The notes under the pieces are model-generated. The model was not told where the DNA came from, ran no database searches, and saw only the letters and a list, made by a program, of their open reading frames with translations. This document shows, one piece after another, positions 8,972 to 17,774 of a DNA stretch of 54,130 bases. Each line of letters opens with the position of its first letter. Within the stretch, counting starts at the first letter, position 1. A program made the translations under genes and the position numbers. This stretch comes from Chitinophagaceae bacterium (GTDB lineage: Bacteria > Bacteroidota > Bacteroidia > Cytophagales > Cytophagaceae): assembly GCA_028288405.1 (NCBI GenBank), contig JAQBNS010000134.1:1-54130 (forward strand), read 5' to 3'.

Positions 8972-10537
8972 TTGATTACAACAGAGGATAATAAAGTAAC
9001 ATTTGATTTAGCTGAATTTTCATTTGAGGATTTCGTAAAAGTTTGGAAGGGTAAAAAACCAATGGAACTTTCTCCGGAAGTTGCCAGCCGAATTAAGGAA
9101 AGTCATGAGTATTTGCTGGAGTTTGCAAAGAACAAAGTTATTTACGGGATCAATACAGGTTTTGGACCGATGGCTCCTTATGTCATTGAAGATTCTAAAA
9201 TCAAAGAATTGCAATATAACCTGATCCGCAGTCATGCTGCAGGTACAGGTAAGATCATGGCTCCGGAAGATGTAAGAGCGGCGTTGATGGCAAGATTAAG
9301 CTCTTTGGCGCAAGGTTATTCTGGAGTACACATCCAAGTCGTTGAAAATTTATTGTTTTTTGTCAACAACGAAATATATCCGGTCATCAGAGAACACGGT
9401 GGTGTAGGAGCTAGTGGAGATTTGGTGCAGTTGGGACAAATCGCTTTGTCTCTGATTGGAGAAGGTAAAGTAACCTGGCAGGGAAAGACACTTCGTGCAT
9501 CAGAAGTGTATGCGCATTATAACGTAAAACCCTTAGAAGTAAAATTGAGAGAAGGCATTGCTTTGATCAATGGTACCTCTACGATGACAGGGATTGGATT
9601 GGCTAATGTTTATAAAGCCTATCGATTGACGGAATGGTCGATCTTACTTTCCTCTATCATTAACGAACTGGCTCAAGCCTATTCCGATTATTTCTCTGTT
9701 TCTTTGAATAAAGTAAAAGCGCACGAAGGGCAACAAGAAGTGGCAGCTATTATTCGTGACTTACAAAAGTCTTCTTCGCGCATGCGCAATAGAGAAGATC
9801 ACTTGTATAACAAAAGCGATTATAAAGCAGGATTGATTGAAGATAAAGTACAGGAGTATTATTCCGTACGTTGCATCCCTCAGATATTGGGTCCTGTGTT
9901 GGATACGATTCATCAAGCGAAAAAAGTATTGGTGAACGAATTCAATTCTGTCAATGACAATCCTGTAGTAGATAAAGAAGGAGGCAGCGTTTTTCATGGA
10001 GGAAACTTCCACGGAGATTATGTGTCTTTTGAAATGGACAAATTAAAGATTGCCGTTACGAAGATGACCATGTTGGCCGAAAGACAGTTGAACTTCTTGT
10101 TCAATCCTAAGCTCAATGGTTTCTTGCCGGCGTTCATCAACGGCGGACAGCTCGGATTTAACTTTGGGTTACAAGCGATACAGTTTACGGCTACCTCAAC
10201 AACAGCAGAAAACCAGACCTTGTGTTTCCCGATGTATGCACACAGTATACCAACGAATAACGATAATCAGGACATTGTCAGCATGGGTACAAACTCTGCT
10301 CTCATGGCGAAGAAGGTCATTGAAAATGGCTATCAGGTCATGGGTATAGAATTGATGGCTGTTGTACAAGCGATCAAAGTATTAAATGCAAGAGAGCAAA
10401 TGTCAGAAGCGGCGCGTGACTTATACGATAAGTGCATCGGCATCCTTCCTGATTTTTCTACGGATGCAGAACTGTCAGACCACATCGATACATTTGTGGA
10501 ATATGTGAAAAATGAAAATTTATCAATCATAAAATAG
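8972..10537 (+). CDS. Tyrosine ammonia-lyase (HAL/PAL/TAL family)
   Basis: The enzyme eliminates ammonia from an aromatic amino acid; here the likely product is 4-coumarate for the aryl end of the pigment. The MIO-forming triad Ala147-Ser148-Gly149 sits in GGVGASGDLVQL. The catalytic Tyr58 is in VIYGINTGFGPM, and the EFNSVNDNP and HGGNFHGDY blocks are intact. The segment LQYNLIRSHAAGTGK closely resembles the Flavobacterium johnsoniae tyrosine ammonia-lyase as I recall it, which favours Tyr over His. Its 521 residues are normal for the family. The TTG start follows an in-frame stop 27 bases upstream, with no ATG or GTG between. A gene for plain histidine degradation is unlikely in this context. 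Confidence 0.88.
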   Translation: MITTEDNKVTFDLAEFSFEDFVKVWKGKKPMELSPEVASRIKESHEYLLEFAKNKVIYGINTGFGPMAPYVIEDSKIKELQYNLIRSHAAGTGKIMAPEDVRAALMARLSSLAQGYSGVHIQVVENLLFFVNNEIYPVIREHGGVGASGDLVQLGQIALSLIGEGKVTWQGKTLRASEVYAHYNVKPLEVKLREGIALINGTSTMTGIGLANVYKAYRLTEWSILLSSIINELAQAYSDYFSVSLNKVKAHEGQQEVAAIIRDLQKSSSRMRNREDHLYNKSDYKAGLIEDKVQEYYSVRCIPQILGPVLDTIHQAKKVLVNEFNSVNDNPVVDKEGGSVFHGGNFHGDYVSFEMDKLKIAVTKMTMLAERQLNFLFNPKLNGFLPAFINGGQLGFNFGLQAIQFTATSTTAENQTLCFPMYAHSIPTNNDNQDIVSMGTNSALMAKKVIENGYQVMGIELMAVVQAIKVLNAREQMSEAARDLYDKCIGILPDFSTDAELSDHIDTFVEYVKNENLSIIK

Positions 10538-10545
10538 TTTTTTCA

Positions 10546-11280
10546 ATGGAAGGCAAATTTGCTTTAGTGACCGGTGGATCAAGGGGAATAGGAAGGGAAA
10601 TCTGTTTGGAATTAGCTGAAATGGGATTTGACATTTTGGTCAATTATCAAGGCAATAAAACAGAAGCGGATAAAACGGTAGCGTTAGTTCAGGAGAAAGG
10701 CCGTCAGGCTGAAGCGATACAATTCAATGTAGCAGTAGGTGCGGAAGTAGAAGGGAAACTGACTGCCTGGAAAGCTGCGAATCCAAAAGCTACGATTGAA
10801 GTATTGGTGAACAATGCCGGAATCAGAAAAGATAACCTGTTTTTCTGGATGTCGGATGAAGAGTGGGATACGGTGTTGGACGTGAGTTTGAGAGGATTTT
10901 ATAATGTGACGAAGTTCATCGTGAAAGATATGCTTTCCATGAAACGCGGAAACATTGTGAATGTAGTATCTCTATCCGGAATCAAAGGTATGCCAGGCCA
11001 GGTGAACTATTCTGCGGCAAAAGGTGCGGTGATAGCGGCTACTAAATCATTGGCGCAGGAAGTAGGAAGAAGAGGTATACGTGTCAATGCTGTTGCTCCT
11101 GGGTTTATCGCGACAGACATGACTGAAATCATCTATGAAGCGGAGTTTAAAAAAATGATTCCGCTCAATAGGTTCGGAGAAGCAAAAGAAGTATCTTCTG
11201 TGGTTGGTTTTTTAGTATCACCTAAAGCTGCATACATTACAGGAGAAGTAATTTCGATAAACGGAGGATTGTATACATAG
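10546..11280 (+). CDS. fabG: 3-oxoacyl-ACP reductase, FabG-like SDR
   Basis: The protein is a short-chain dehydrogenase that would reduce the beta-keto group at each polyene extension using NAD(P)H. The nucleotide-binding motif GGSRGIG spans residues 10-16. NNAG is present, and the catalytic Tyr155 and Lys159 lie in the YxxxK motif (YSAAK). The 244-residue length is standard. It begins 9 bases after the ammonia-lyase and ends 3 bases before a ketosynthase. It is the only ketoreductase in the cluster, so it should serve every elongation cycle, like ApeQ in the E. coli aryl polyene system. Confidence 0.92.
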   Translation: MEGKFALVTGGSRGIGREICLELAEMGFDILVNYQGNKTEADKTVALVQEKGRQAEAIQFNVAVGAEVEGKLTAWKAANPKATIEVLVNNAGIRKDNLFFWMSDEEWDTVLDVSLRGFYNVTKFIVKDMLSMKRGNIVNVVSLSGIKGMPGQVNYSAAKGAVIAATKSLAQEVGRRGIRVNAVAPGFIATDMTEIIYEAEFKKMIPLNRFGEAKEVSSVVGFLVSPKAAYITGEVISINGGLYT

Positions 11281-11283
11281 TAC

Positions 11284-12501
11284 ATGAAAAGAGTAGTCAT
11301 AACAGGTATCGGTATATATTCATGCTTGGGTAAAAACCTGGAAGAAGTTACAGAATCTCTTCGTACAGGTAAATCAGGTATAGGATTTTTACAGTCCAGA
11401 AAAGACATGGGCTATAGATCCGGTTTGTCGGGTATTCTGGAGATTCCTAACCTCAAAGGAGTCATCGACAGAAGAGCAAGGGTATCCATGCCGGAACAAG
11501 CATTGTATGCCTATGTATCGACGCAGGAGGCATTGAAAAATGCTAAAATAGATTTAGATTTTCTGGAAAAAAATGAAACAGGGATCTTGTTTGGAAACGA
11601 CAGTTCTGCTCAACCAGTAATAGATGCGGTTGATTTGATCCGTGCCAAAAAAGACACCACATTATTGGGTTCAGGTTCTGTATTTCAATCTATGAATTCT
11701 ACAGTCACCATGAACCTTGCTACTTTATTCAAGTTGAAAGGCATCAACATGACGATCAGTGCAGCTTGTGCCAGTGGATCTCATGCGATAGGCCTGGGTG
11801 CTATGTTCATTCGTATGGGCTTGCAAGAGCGTGTCATTTGCGGTGGCGCTCAGGAAGTCAATGATACTGTATATGGTAGTTTTGATGGCATTGGAGCATT
11901 TTCTATCAATGAAAGTGATCCAACGAAAGCCTCAAGACCATTTGATAAAAACAGAGACGGTCTGGTACCAAGCGGTGGCGCCGCTACTTTGATTTTGGAA
12001 AGTTATGAGTCTGCAGTGAAACGTGGTGCTCCGATCCTGGCTGAAGTTCTAGGCTATGGATTTTCTTCTAACGGCGATCATATCATTGTTCCAAGTGCAG
12101 AAGGACCGGGACGTTCATTGGCTATGGCATTGAAAGAAGCAGGCATCCTGGCAAAGGATGTGGATTATATCAATGCACACGCTACATCTACTCCTGTAGG
12201 AGATGATGCGGAAGCCAGAGCTATTCATAGCGTTTTTGGTGCATGTCATACACCGGTAAGTTCAACGAAATCAATGACGGGTCATGAATGTTGGATGGCA
12301 GGAGCAAGTGAAGTTGTTTATTCGACGCTTATGATGCAAAATGATTTCATAGCGCCAAACATCAATTTTGAAACACCAGACGAAGAATCTGCAAAATTGA
12401 ACATCATCAGTAAGCCAGTTGAACAAAAAATTGATATCTTTGCATCTAATTCCTTTGGATTTGGAGGCACAAACTCCACACTTGTAGTAAAAAAATATTA
12501 A
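11284..12501 (+). CDS. Beta-ketoacyl-ACP synthase (complete Cys-His-His)
   Basis: This is an elongating condensing enzyme of the KAS I/II family with 405 residues. The active site is complete: Cys162 (SAACASGS), His299 (NAHATST) and His334 (TGHECW), and the C-terminal NSFGFGGTNS block is present. It is one of three catalytically complete ketosynthases in the cluster. It lies directly before an ACP gene, 21 bases upstream, so the two probably work as a pair. Which condensation step it performs (starter loading or polyene extension) cannot be decided from sequence. Confidence 0.9.
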   Translation: MKRVVITGIGIYSCLGKNLEEVTESLRTGKSGIGFLQSRKDMGYRSGLSGILEIPNLKGVIDRRARVSMPEQALYAYVSTQEALKNAKIDLDFLEKNETGILFGNDSSAQPVIDAVDLIRAKKDTTLLGSGSVFQSMNSTVTMNLATLFKLKGINMTISAACASGSHAIGLGAMFIRMGLQERVICGGAQEVNDTVYGSFDGIGAFSINESDPTKASRPFDKNRDGLVPSGGAATLILESYESAVKRGAPILAEVLGYGFSSNGDHIIVPSAEGPGRSLAMALKEAGILAKDVDYINAHATSTPVGDDAEARAIHSVFGACHTPVSSTKSMTGHECWMAGASEVVYSTLMMQNDFIAPNINFETPDEESAKLNIISKPVEQKIDIFASNSFGFGGTNSTLVVKKY

Positions 12502-12522
12502 TACCCCATAATAGATACAATT

Positions 12523-12780
12523 ATGACAAAATCAGAGATTATTAGTAAAACCAACGAATTCCTGGTAGAAGAATTCGAGGTGGAAGCGGACAAGATTGTT
12601 CCTGAAGCTGTATTGAAAGATACGTTGGAGCTTGATAGCTTGGATTATGTTGATTTGGTTGTAATCATTGAATCGACATTTGGCTTTAAAGTAGTAGCGG
12701 AAGATTTCACAGGTGTAAATACCTTCCAAGATTTCTACGACTTGATCGAGAGAAAAGTAGGAGAGAAAGCAGTCGCTTAA
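12523..12780 (+). CDS. Acyl carrier protein 1
   Basis: This is an 85-residue acidic carrier protein. The phosphopantetheine attachment site is Ser39 in LELDSLDYVD. AcpS, encoded at the start of the operon, is the likely activating enzyme. It sits between a ketosynthase and an LPLAT, so it may either carry the growing chain or present the finished acid to the acyltransferase. It differs clearly from the second ACP at 17771, as in aryl polyene clusters that use two specialised ACPs. Confidence 0.9.
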   Translation: MTKSEIISKTNEFLVEEFEVEADKIVPEAVLKDTLELDSLDYVDLVVIIESTFGFKVVAEDFTGVNTFQDFYDLIERKVGEKAVA

Positions 12781-12782
12781 TA

Positions 12783-13676
12783 ATGTCATCAAATAATTGG
12801 GAAGGCAAATCCAAAGGATCAGCTTTGGGGTATAAAATATTCATCTATACACTAAAGTTTCTGGGCGTTGGATTTGCTTATTTTTTATTGAGATTCGTTT
12901 CTCTTTATTATGTTTTCTTTTCCTGGAAAAGTAATAAACCACTAAAGTTTTACTACCAAAAAGTATTGTCGGTTAGCTCTCTCCGCACCTGGTGGTTGGT
13001 GTATAAGAATTACTATAATTTCGGTCAGACCTTGCTGGACAAGATCGTTGTGATGGCCGGTATTAAGACCACTTTTACTTTCGATTTTGAAAATGAATTT
13101 TACCTCCGTGAAATGGCCGAACACGGCAAAGGAGGGATTTTGATTTCTGCTCATATTGGTAACTGGGAAATCGCAGGTCACTTACTGGAGCGTATTCAAC
13201 AAAGGATTAATATTGTGATGTACGATGCCGAACATGAAAAAATTAAGGCGACTATATCCGATGTGGTCAAAGAAAAGAACTTCAACATCATTGTGGTCAA
13301 CGAACAGAATTTTTCTCACATCTATGCCATTTCAGAAGCATTGGATCGTAATGAAATCATCTGTATACATGGCGATCGTTTTGTAGAAGGCAGCAAAAGT
13401 GTCATCAAACCATTCTTTGAGAAACCCGCTGAGTTCCCCATTGGGCCGTACTTTCTGGCTGTGCAGTACAATGTGCCGGTCTATTTTGTGTACGCGATGA
13501 AGGACACTTCTACGCACTATCATTTGTTTGCTTATGCTCCAAAAAGTGGATGGAACGAAGGGAAAAATAAAAGAGAAAAGGCAGAGATTTTATTGGAAGA
13601 ATACATCGTGAATTTGGAAAAAATGTTGTTGAAGTATCCGACGCAGTGGTATAACTTCTATAAGTTTTGGAAGTAA
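12783..13676 (+). CDS. LpxL/HtrB-like lysophospholipid acyltransferase
   Basis: The 297-residue protein belongs to the lipid A biosynthesis acyltransferase superfamily. Residues about 20-45 form a membrane anchor. The catalytic HX4E motif is His124-Glu129 (HIGNWE), followed by a phosphate-binding region (HGDRFVEG). It starts 2 bases after the ACP stop. Aryl polyene clusters usually include such an enzyme, thought to attach the polyene to a lipid or glycerol acceptor in the inner membrane; here it may also join polyene and resorcinol. It is the last plus-strand gene before the halogenase interruption. Confidence 0.85.
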   Translation: MSSNNWEGKSKGSALGYKIFIYTLKFLGVGFAYFLLRFVSLYYVFFSWKSNKPLKFYYQKVLSVSSLRTWWLVYKNYYNFGQTLLDKIVVMAGIKTTFTFDFENEFYLREMAEHGKGGILISAHIGNWEIAGHLLERIQQRINIVMYDAEHEKIKATISDVVKEKNFNIIVVNEQNFSHIYAISEALDRNEIICIHGDRFVEGSKSVIKPFFEKPAEFPIGPYFLAVQYNVPVYFVYAMKDTSTHYHLFAYAPKSGWNEGKNKREKAEILLEEYIVNLEKMLLKYPTQWYNFYKFWK

Positions 13677-13683
13677 AATATGA

Positions 13684-13742
13684 AGGGACGAGCTAGGAGC
13701 AAGGAGGAACGCATCGTACGTTCTTGCTCCTAGCTCGTCCCT
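13684..13742. terminator. Perfect 20-bp inverted repeat between convergent genes
   Basis: Arms 13684-13703 and 13723-13742 are fully complementary, with a 19-base loop that holds a further 5-bp pairing (GAACG/CGTTC). There is no U-tract, unlike a classic intrinsic terminator. The arm is built from similar short words (GAGCTAG, GAGCAAG). It fills the 70-base gap between the LPLAT and the halogenase and probably blocks read-through in both directions. Similar elements lie at 30182-30304 and 33817-33887. Confidence 0.7.
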
Positions 13743-13746
13743 ATTT

Positions 13747-14982
13747 CTAACTGGCCTGTACCTTAATCACATCAGACAAAGTCTTCAGCAACTTATCGTG
13801 CTTCTTGACGAAAGGATTGGTTTCATCCCAGACATAACCTGCCAATACAGAGCAGATCTGATTTTTGAATTCCAGTTTGGTATTGGCTGCGAAGAAGATA
13901 TCCTGAAGCGTACCGTCGTACCAACCCATCACATAAGAACGGAAAACATTCACGCCTCTTTGTGTCGGTACCATGAAATCTTGTTCCCAATCGTAAGCTT
14001 CTCCTTTTAATTTTTTGATGACGATATTTGCCGCTTTTTCTCCTGAAACGACCGCCAATGTTACTCCTGACGAGAAGATAGGATCAAGGAATTCTGTTAC
14101 GTTACCTGTCAATACAAAACCTTCTCCGTAAAACTTCTCGGTCGTCACAGACCAACCTTCGATGGTTCTGGGTGTGAACGCAAATTGTTGTCCGGCAAAA
14201 CGTTCTTTCAAATAAGGAACAGATTGGATCATGTTCCACAATTGTTCTTCTGTATTGGCTCCTTCAAATCCTTTGAAAAATTCAGGATCACCTACAAAAC
14301 CCAGAGAGGTATTGCCATTAGAGAAAGGAATCAACCATACCCAAATGTCTTGTTTTACCACTACCACAATGATGCGGTTAGGTTCTGCATATTGCAAACG
14401 GTTGCTGTCTGAAATATGAGCAAATACAGTCTTGCGCATGGGCAGGTTAGAAGGCTTGTCCAGGTTGAATAGACGAGGAATCACTCTTCCGTATCCGCTG
14501 GAATCTACTATGAACTTAGCATTGACCAAAATGGTGTTGCCGTCTTTGTCTGTAATGGTGGTGGTAGAATCAGATCCTTTGAATTCAATACCGGTAACAG
14601 TATGTTCAAATAATATTTCGACACCTTTCTTTTGAAGTTCCTGTGAAATGGCCAGGTCAAAATCAGCCCTTGGTACCTGCCAGGTCCAGTTCCAACCTTT
14701 TGTAAATTGGTCAGAGAAATTGAAATCACACACTTCGTCATTACGGACAAACTTTGCTCCGAATTTCTCCTGGAAGCCTTTTTGTTTTAATGCATCCACA
14801 AATCCGGCTCTTTCGAGGGTCTCCATCGACCGGGGAAGCAAGCTTTCTCCAATGACAAAACGTGGGAATTTTTCTTTTTCTACTACCAGAACCTTCAGGC
14901 CACTTTGGTGGAGAATAGAAGCAGATACGCAACCAGATGGTCCTGCTCCGATAACTAAGACATCAATGTCTATTGATCTCAT
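13747..14982 (-). CDS. Flavin-dependent halogenase (tryptophan-halogenase-like)
   Basis: The 411-residue protein has an FAD-binding GxGxxG motif at residues 12-17 (GAGPSG). It carries the halogenase signature WxWxxP at Trp99-Pro104 (WTWQVP) and the second halogenase motif FxxPxxSxG at Phe298-Gly306 (FLDPIFSSG). These together favour a halogenase over a plain hydroxylase. Chlorinated flexirubins are known, so the natural role is probably ring chlorination of the aryl end. It is the only minus-strand gene in the cluster, with its own promoter at 15007-15034 and a hairpin after it, so it may be regulated separately. The catalytic Lys typical of tryptophan halogenases was not placed with certainty. 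Confidence 0.82.
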   Translation of the reverse strand: MRSIDIDVLVIGAGPSGCVSASILHQSGLKVLVVEKEKFPRFVIGESLLPRSMETLERAGFVDALKQKGFQEKFGAKFVRNDEVCDFNFSDQFTKGWNWTWQVPRADFDLAISQELQKKGVEILFEHTVTGIEFKGSDSTTTITDKDGNTILVNAKFIVDSSGYGRVIPRLFNLDKPSNLPMRKTVFAHISDSNRLQYAEPNRIIVVVVKQDIWVWLIPFSNGNTSLGFVGDPEFFKGFEGANTEEQLWNMIQSVPYLKERFAGQQFAFTPRTIEGWSVTTEKFYGEGFVLTGNVTEFLDPIFSSGVTLAVVSGEKAANIVIKKLKGEAYDWEQDFMVPTQRGVNVFRSYVMGWYDGTLQDIFFAANTKLEFKNQICSVLAGYVWDETNPFVKKHDKLLKTLSDVIKVQAS

Positions 14983-15006
14983 AAACTATTTGGGCTAAAC
15001 TTGATA

Positions 15007-15034
15007 CAAAGGTAAGCTAAAAAAAGCGATTCAA
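15007..15034 (-). promoter_or_regulatory. Promoter of the halogenase gene
   Basis: Read on the minus strand, TTG (15034-15032), 17 bases, then TACCTTTG (15014-15007) match the Bacteroidota -33/-7 pattern. The predicted start of transcription is about 18 bases before the halogenase ATG. Confidence 0.6.
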
Positions 15035-15124
15035 GGCAGTAAGTATTTATGATTTTTATCAACGAATGGGTGTTCCACAACGCATTTTTGGGTATTTTTA
15101 TGTCCTGATTCAAAAAGCATAGGT

Positions 15125-15586
15125 ATGAGCGATATGAGTATTGAAAACTTAGAATTGACTGCCCCTTTAGTAGAAGGCAAAGAACGGATCATCAAATACC
15201 TTCCACAACGTGATCCATTTGTAATGGTCGAATCATTATGGCTCAATAATGAAACGACAACCGTTACTAGTCTAACAATCGATAGTACAAATTGTTTAGC
15301 TGAAAACGGCTTTTTTACCGAATCGGGTTTGCTTGAAAATATGGCCCAAACTGCTGCCGTAAGAGTCGGTTATGGTTTTATTGAAGCAGGACTGGAAGTA
15401 CCTGTCGGATTTATCACTGCGATCAAAGATTTGAAAGTGCATGCTTATCCTAAAGTAGGTGATGTGATCTATACAGAAGCAGAACATGTCAATGATGTCA
15501 TGAATTTTTCTATTGTCAAAGGTCGTGTCTATGTCAATCAGGAATTGATGGCCGAAGCAGAAGTGAGAGTTTTTATCAATAAATAG
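15125..15586 (+). CDS. Hot-dog-fold dehydratase-like protein (FabZ/ApeP type) without the HFP loop
   Basis: The 153-residue protein has the FabZ/ApeP hot-dog layout. YLPQRDPFVMVESL aligns with the LPHRxPFLLVDRV block, and GLLENMAQTAA aligns with the active-site helix that carries the catalytic Glu. The GHFPxxPxMPG loop that supplies the catalytic His in FabZ is missing, and the His of LPHR is Gln here. It therefore resembles the short ApeP type, or it is a non-catalytic or altered dehydratase. A canonical partner is encoded at 22187. It restarts the plus-strand operon after the halogenase. A weak -7-like CATTTTTG lies at 15083-15090. Confidence 0.75.
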   Translation: MSDMSIENLELTAPLVEGKERIIKYLPQRDPFVMVESLWLNNETTTVTSLTIDSTNCLAENGFFTESGLLENMAQTAAVRVGYGFIEAGLEVPVGFITAIKDLKVHAYPKVGDVIYTEAEHVNDVMNFSIVKGRVYVNQELMAEAEVRVFINK

Positions 15587-15592
15587 TACCAC

Positions 15593-16015
15593 GTGTTAAA
15601 GTCTGAAAAAGAAGTTGCCGTAAGATTTAATGAAGTCGATAGCTTGGCCATTGTATGGCACGGTCATTATGTGACATATTTTGAAGACGGTCGAGAAGAC
15701 TTTGGTTTGAAGCATGGGTTGGATTATTTGAAAATATACGCATCAGGTTTTTTGGTACCGATTGTAAGTGTCAAAGTAGATTATAAAAAGACTTTGGCAT
15801 ACGGCGACACGATGATCATTGAAACGATCTTCAAAGAAACGCCCGCTGCTAAAATTATTTTTCAGTTCAACATCTATAAGAAAAAAGAAGAAGGCAGAGA
15901 ATTAGTTGCCACAGGAGAAACCATACAGGTGTTCTTAGACAAGCAATTTGCTTTGCAGTTGTATTGCCCCCCTTTTTATGAAGAATGGAAACAAAAAATG
16001 AATATAGGTAAGTAA
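15593..16015 (+). CDS. 4HBT-type thioesterase
   Basis: The protein is a hot-dog thioesterase of the 4-hydroxybenzoyl-CoA thioesterase family with 140 residues. The N-terminal signature FNEVDSLAIVWHGHYVTYFED holds the family Asp and the following His/Tyr positions. It could release the polyene acid from its carrier or edit stalled chains; aryl polyene clusters usually contain one. The GTG start comes 6 bases after the previous stop, and its last base overlaps the ATG of the next ketosynthase. Confidence 0.85.
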   Translation: MLKSEKEVAVRFNEVDSLAIVWHGHYVTYFEDGREDFGLKHGLDYLKIYASGFLVPIVSVKVDYKKTLAYGDTMIIETIFKETPAAKIIFQFNIYKKKEEGRELVATGETIQVFLDKQFALQLYCPPFYEEWKQKMNIGK

Positions 16016-17136
16016 TGCAAAAGCCTGTATACATAGTCAACGATCACATCTTGTCTGCTATTGGTACTTCTACCGAGAGCAACTGGGAAAATGTATTAAA
16101 AGAAAAGAGCGGTATCTCTTTGATTGATCCACTGTTCCCTTCTGATCAACCGATCTATGGCTCTCAGTTGAAAGAGTATGAAAAAGTAAATCCTAAGGCC
16201 ACCAAACTGGAAAACATGTTTTTGTATTCCCTTCAGGAGCTGTTGAAAAAAACAAAAATCAAATCCTCTAATGAGCGTTTAATGTTGTTTGTATCAACAA
16301 CAAAAGGGAACATTGATCTGCTACAGGATAAGAGTAGTAACGCAACAGATCGTATCCATTTGGCCGCTATGGCCGCTTTTATTCAGCAAGAGTTAGGATT
16401 AAAACATAGCCCTATAGTAATTTCCAATGCTTGTATTTCAGGCGTGCTGGCTATACAAACGGCAGCCTTATATATCAAGCATGGTTTTATTGATCATGCT
16501 ATTGTAACGGGAGGTGATTTGTTTTCCCGATTTACCCTATCTGGTTTTTATTCATTCAAAGCACTCAGTGCCGGCATTTGCAAACCATTTGATAAAACAC
16601 GCGACGGGATCAACCTCGGTGAGGGGATAGGCTCCGTACTGCTCAGCAATGATCCTGCTGTTGCTCAGGGAGCTTATGCTATTGAAGTCACCGGTTATGG
16701 TTCCTCTAACGATGCCAATCATATTTCAGGCCCTTCCAGAGATGGAAGCGGCTTATCGCTGGCTGTTCAAAAAGCATTGAAGCATACCGATGTAAAAACC
16801 ATCGACATGATCAATGCACACGGGACAGCTACTTTGTATAATGATAATATGGAGTCTCTAGCCTTCCAGCAATTGGGAATGAGTGATGTTCCACTAAATA
16901 GTTTGAAAGGTTACTATGGCCATACTCTGGGCGCTGCCGGAGTATTGGAAGTGATCATTAGTATACGTTCGATGTTGAACAATACCATTGTCAAATCATT
17001 GGGTTATGAAGAACCCGGAACAGAAGGAAAAGTGAACGTAGCCAAAACCTTTATAAAAAAAGATATTCGTACAGTATTGAAAACGGCTTCTGGTTTTGGC
17101 GGATGCAATTCGGCTTTAATTCTTAAAAAAGGATGA
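16015..17136 (+). CDS. Beta-ketoacyl-ACP synthase (complete Cys-His-His)
   Basis: This KAS-family condensing enzyme has 373 residues, a little shorter than the other two. The active site is Cys140 (SNACISG), His269 (NAHGTAT) and His303 (GYYGHTLG), with a C-terminal SGFGGCNS block. It overlaps the next gene by 4 bases; that gene encodes a Cys-less ketosynthase homologue. This suggests a heterodimer like ApeO:ApeC of the E. coli aryl polyene pathway. The partnership is inferred from context. Confidence 0.88.
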   Translation: MQKPVYIVNDHILSAIGTSTESNWENVLKEKSGISLIDPLFPSDQPIYGSQLKEYEKVNPKATKLENMFLYSLQELLKKTKIKSSNERLMLFVSTTKGNIDLLQDKSSNATDRIHLAAMAAFIQQELGLKHSPIVISNACISGVLAIQTAALYIKHGFIDHAIVTGGDLFSRFTLSGFYSFKALSAGICKPFDKTRDGINLGEGIGSVLLSNDPAVAQGAYAIEVTGYGSSNDANHISGPSRDGSGLSLAVQKALKHTDVKTIDMINAHGTATLYNDNMESLAFQQLGMSDVPLNSLKGYYGHTLGAAGVLEVIISIRSMLNNTIVKSLGYEEPGTEGKVNVAKTFIKKDIRTVLKTASGFGGCNSALILKKG

Positions 17137-17774
17137 TGAAGCTGAAGATCAATAAATGGAGTGCTATCAACGATAGAGAAGTGCTACTGAACGGAGAGTC
17201 TAAGCTGGTTTTTGATTCCACCGCTCTAACAGATCAAAAGCTGGAGGTTGCTTATCGGGCATTGGGTGTTTCTTATCCGAAGTTCTTTAAAATGGATGCG
17301 CAATCAAAACTGGGCTGGTTGAGTGCCGAGTATTTATGTGAAGGAGGAAAACTGTTTGATACTTCTGCTTCTAAGGACGTAGCCCTGGTATTGTCCAATC
17401 GCAAGTCTTCACTGGATACAGATGAACAGTATCAGCAATCATTAACGAACGAAGAAGAATTTCTTCCAAGTCCGGCGGTGTTTGTTTACACCTTAGCGAA
17501 TATTGTAGCAGGAGAAATATGTATTCGTCATGGCATCAAAGGTGAAAATAATTTTCTGATCAGTGAATCTTTTGATGCGGCGGCTCTGGTTAATTATGTC
17601 ACTATCTTATTTGAAGAAGGGCTTTGCGAACAATGCCTGGTAGGATGGGTAGAGGCTTATCACGGAACGTTAAGAAGTATGTTCGCATCTATCGCAAAAA
17701 CAACAGATGAAAAAGCAGGTTTGCTTTTTAATATAGAGAATTTAAATCAAGTGTATCAAACGAGTGAATTATGA
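17133..17774 (+). CDS. Short Cys-less ketosynthase homologue (chain-length-factor-like)
   Basis: The 213-residue protein matches only the N-terminal half of a ketosynthase, as in the Ketoacyl-synt_2/ApeC group. VFVYTLANIVAGEICIRHG corresponds to the segment leading to the active-site elbow. The place of the catalytic Cys (NACxSG) reads ISESFDAA, so it cannot form the acyl-enzyme. LVGWVEAY follows in place of the usual GGVE strand. Its genes on both sides overlap it by 4 bases. It is probably a structural or chain-length partner of the upstream ketosynthase. The start could be Met1 or Met2. Confidence 0.72.
   Translation: MMKLKINKWSAINDREVLLNGESKLVFDSTALTDQKLEVAYRALGVSYPKFFKMDAQSKLGWLSAEYLCEGGKLFDTSASKDVALVLSNRKSSLDTDEQYQQSLTNEEEFLPSPAVFVYTLANIVAGEICIRHGIKGENNFLISESFDAAALVNYVTILFEEGLCEQCLVGWVEAYHGTLRSMFASIAKTTDEKAGLLFNIENLNQVYQTSEL

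Noticed and set aside
8972-10537. Histidine ammonia-lyase of a histidine-use operon
   Set aside because: No hutU, hutI or hutG lies nearby; the pigment context and similarity to a known tyrosine ammonia-lyase favour TAL.
13777-14998. Several plus-strand frames opposite the halogenase (13798-14010, 14185-14412, 14648-14998)
   Set aside because: All are antisense to a gene with intact FAD and halogenase motifs and have no recognisable domains.
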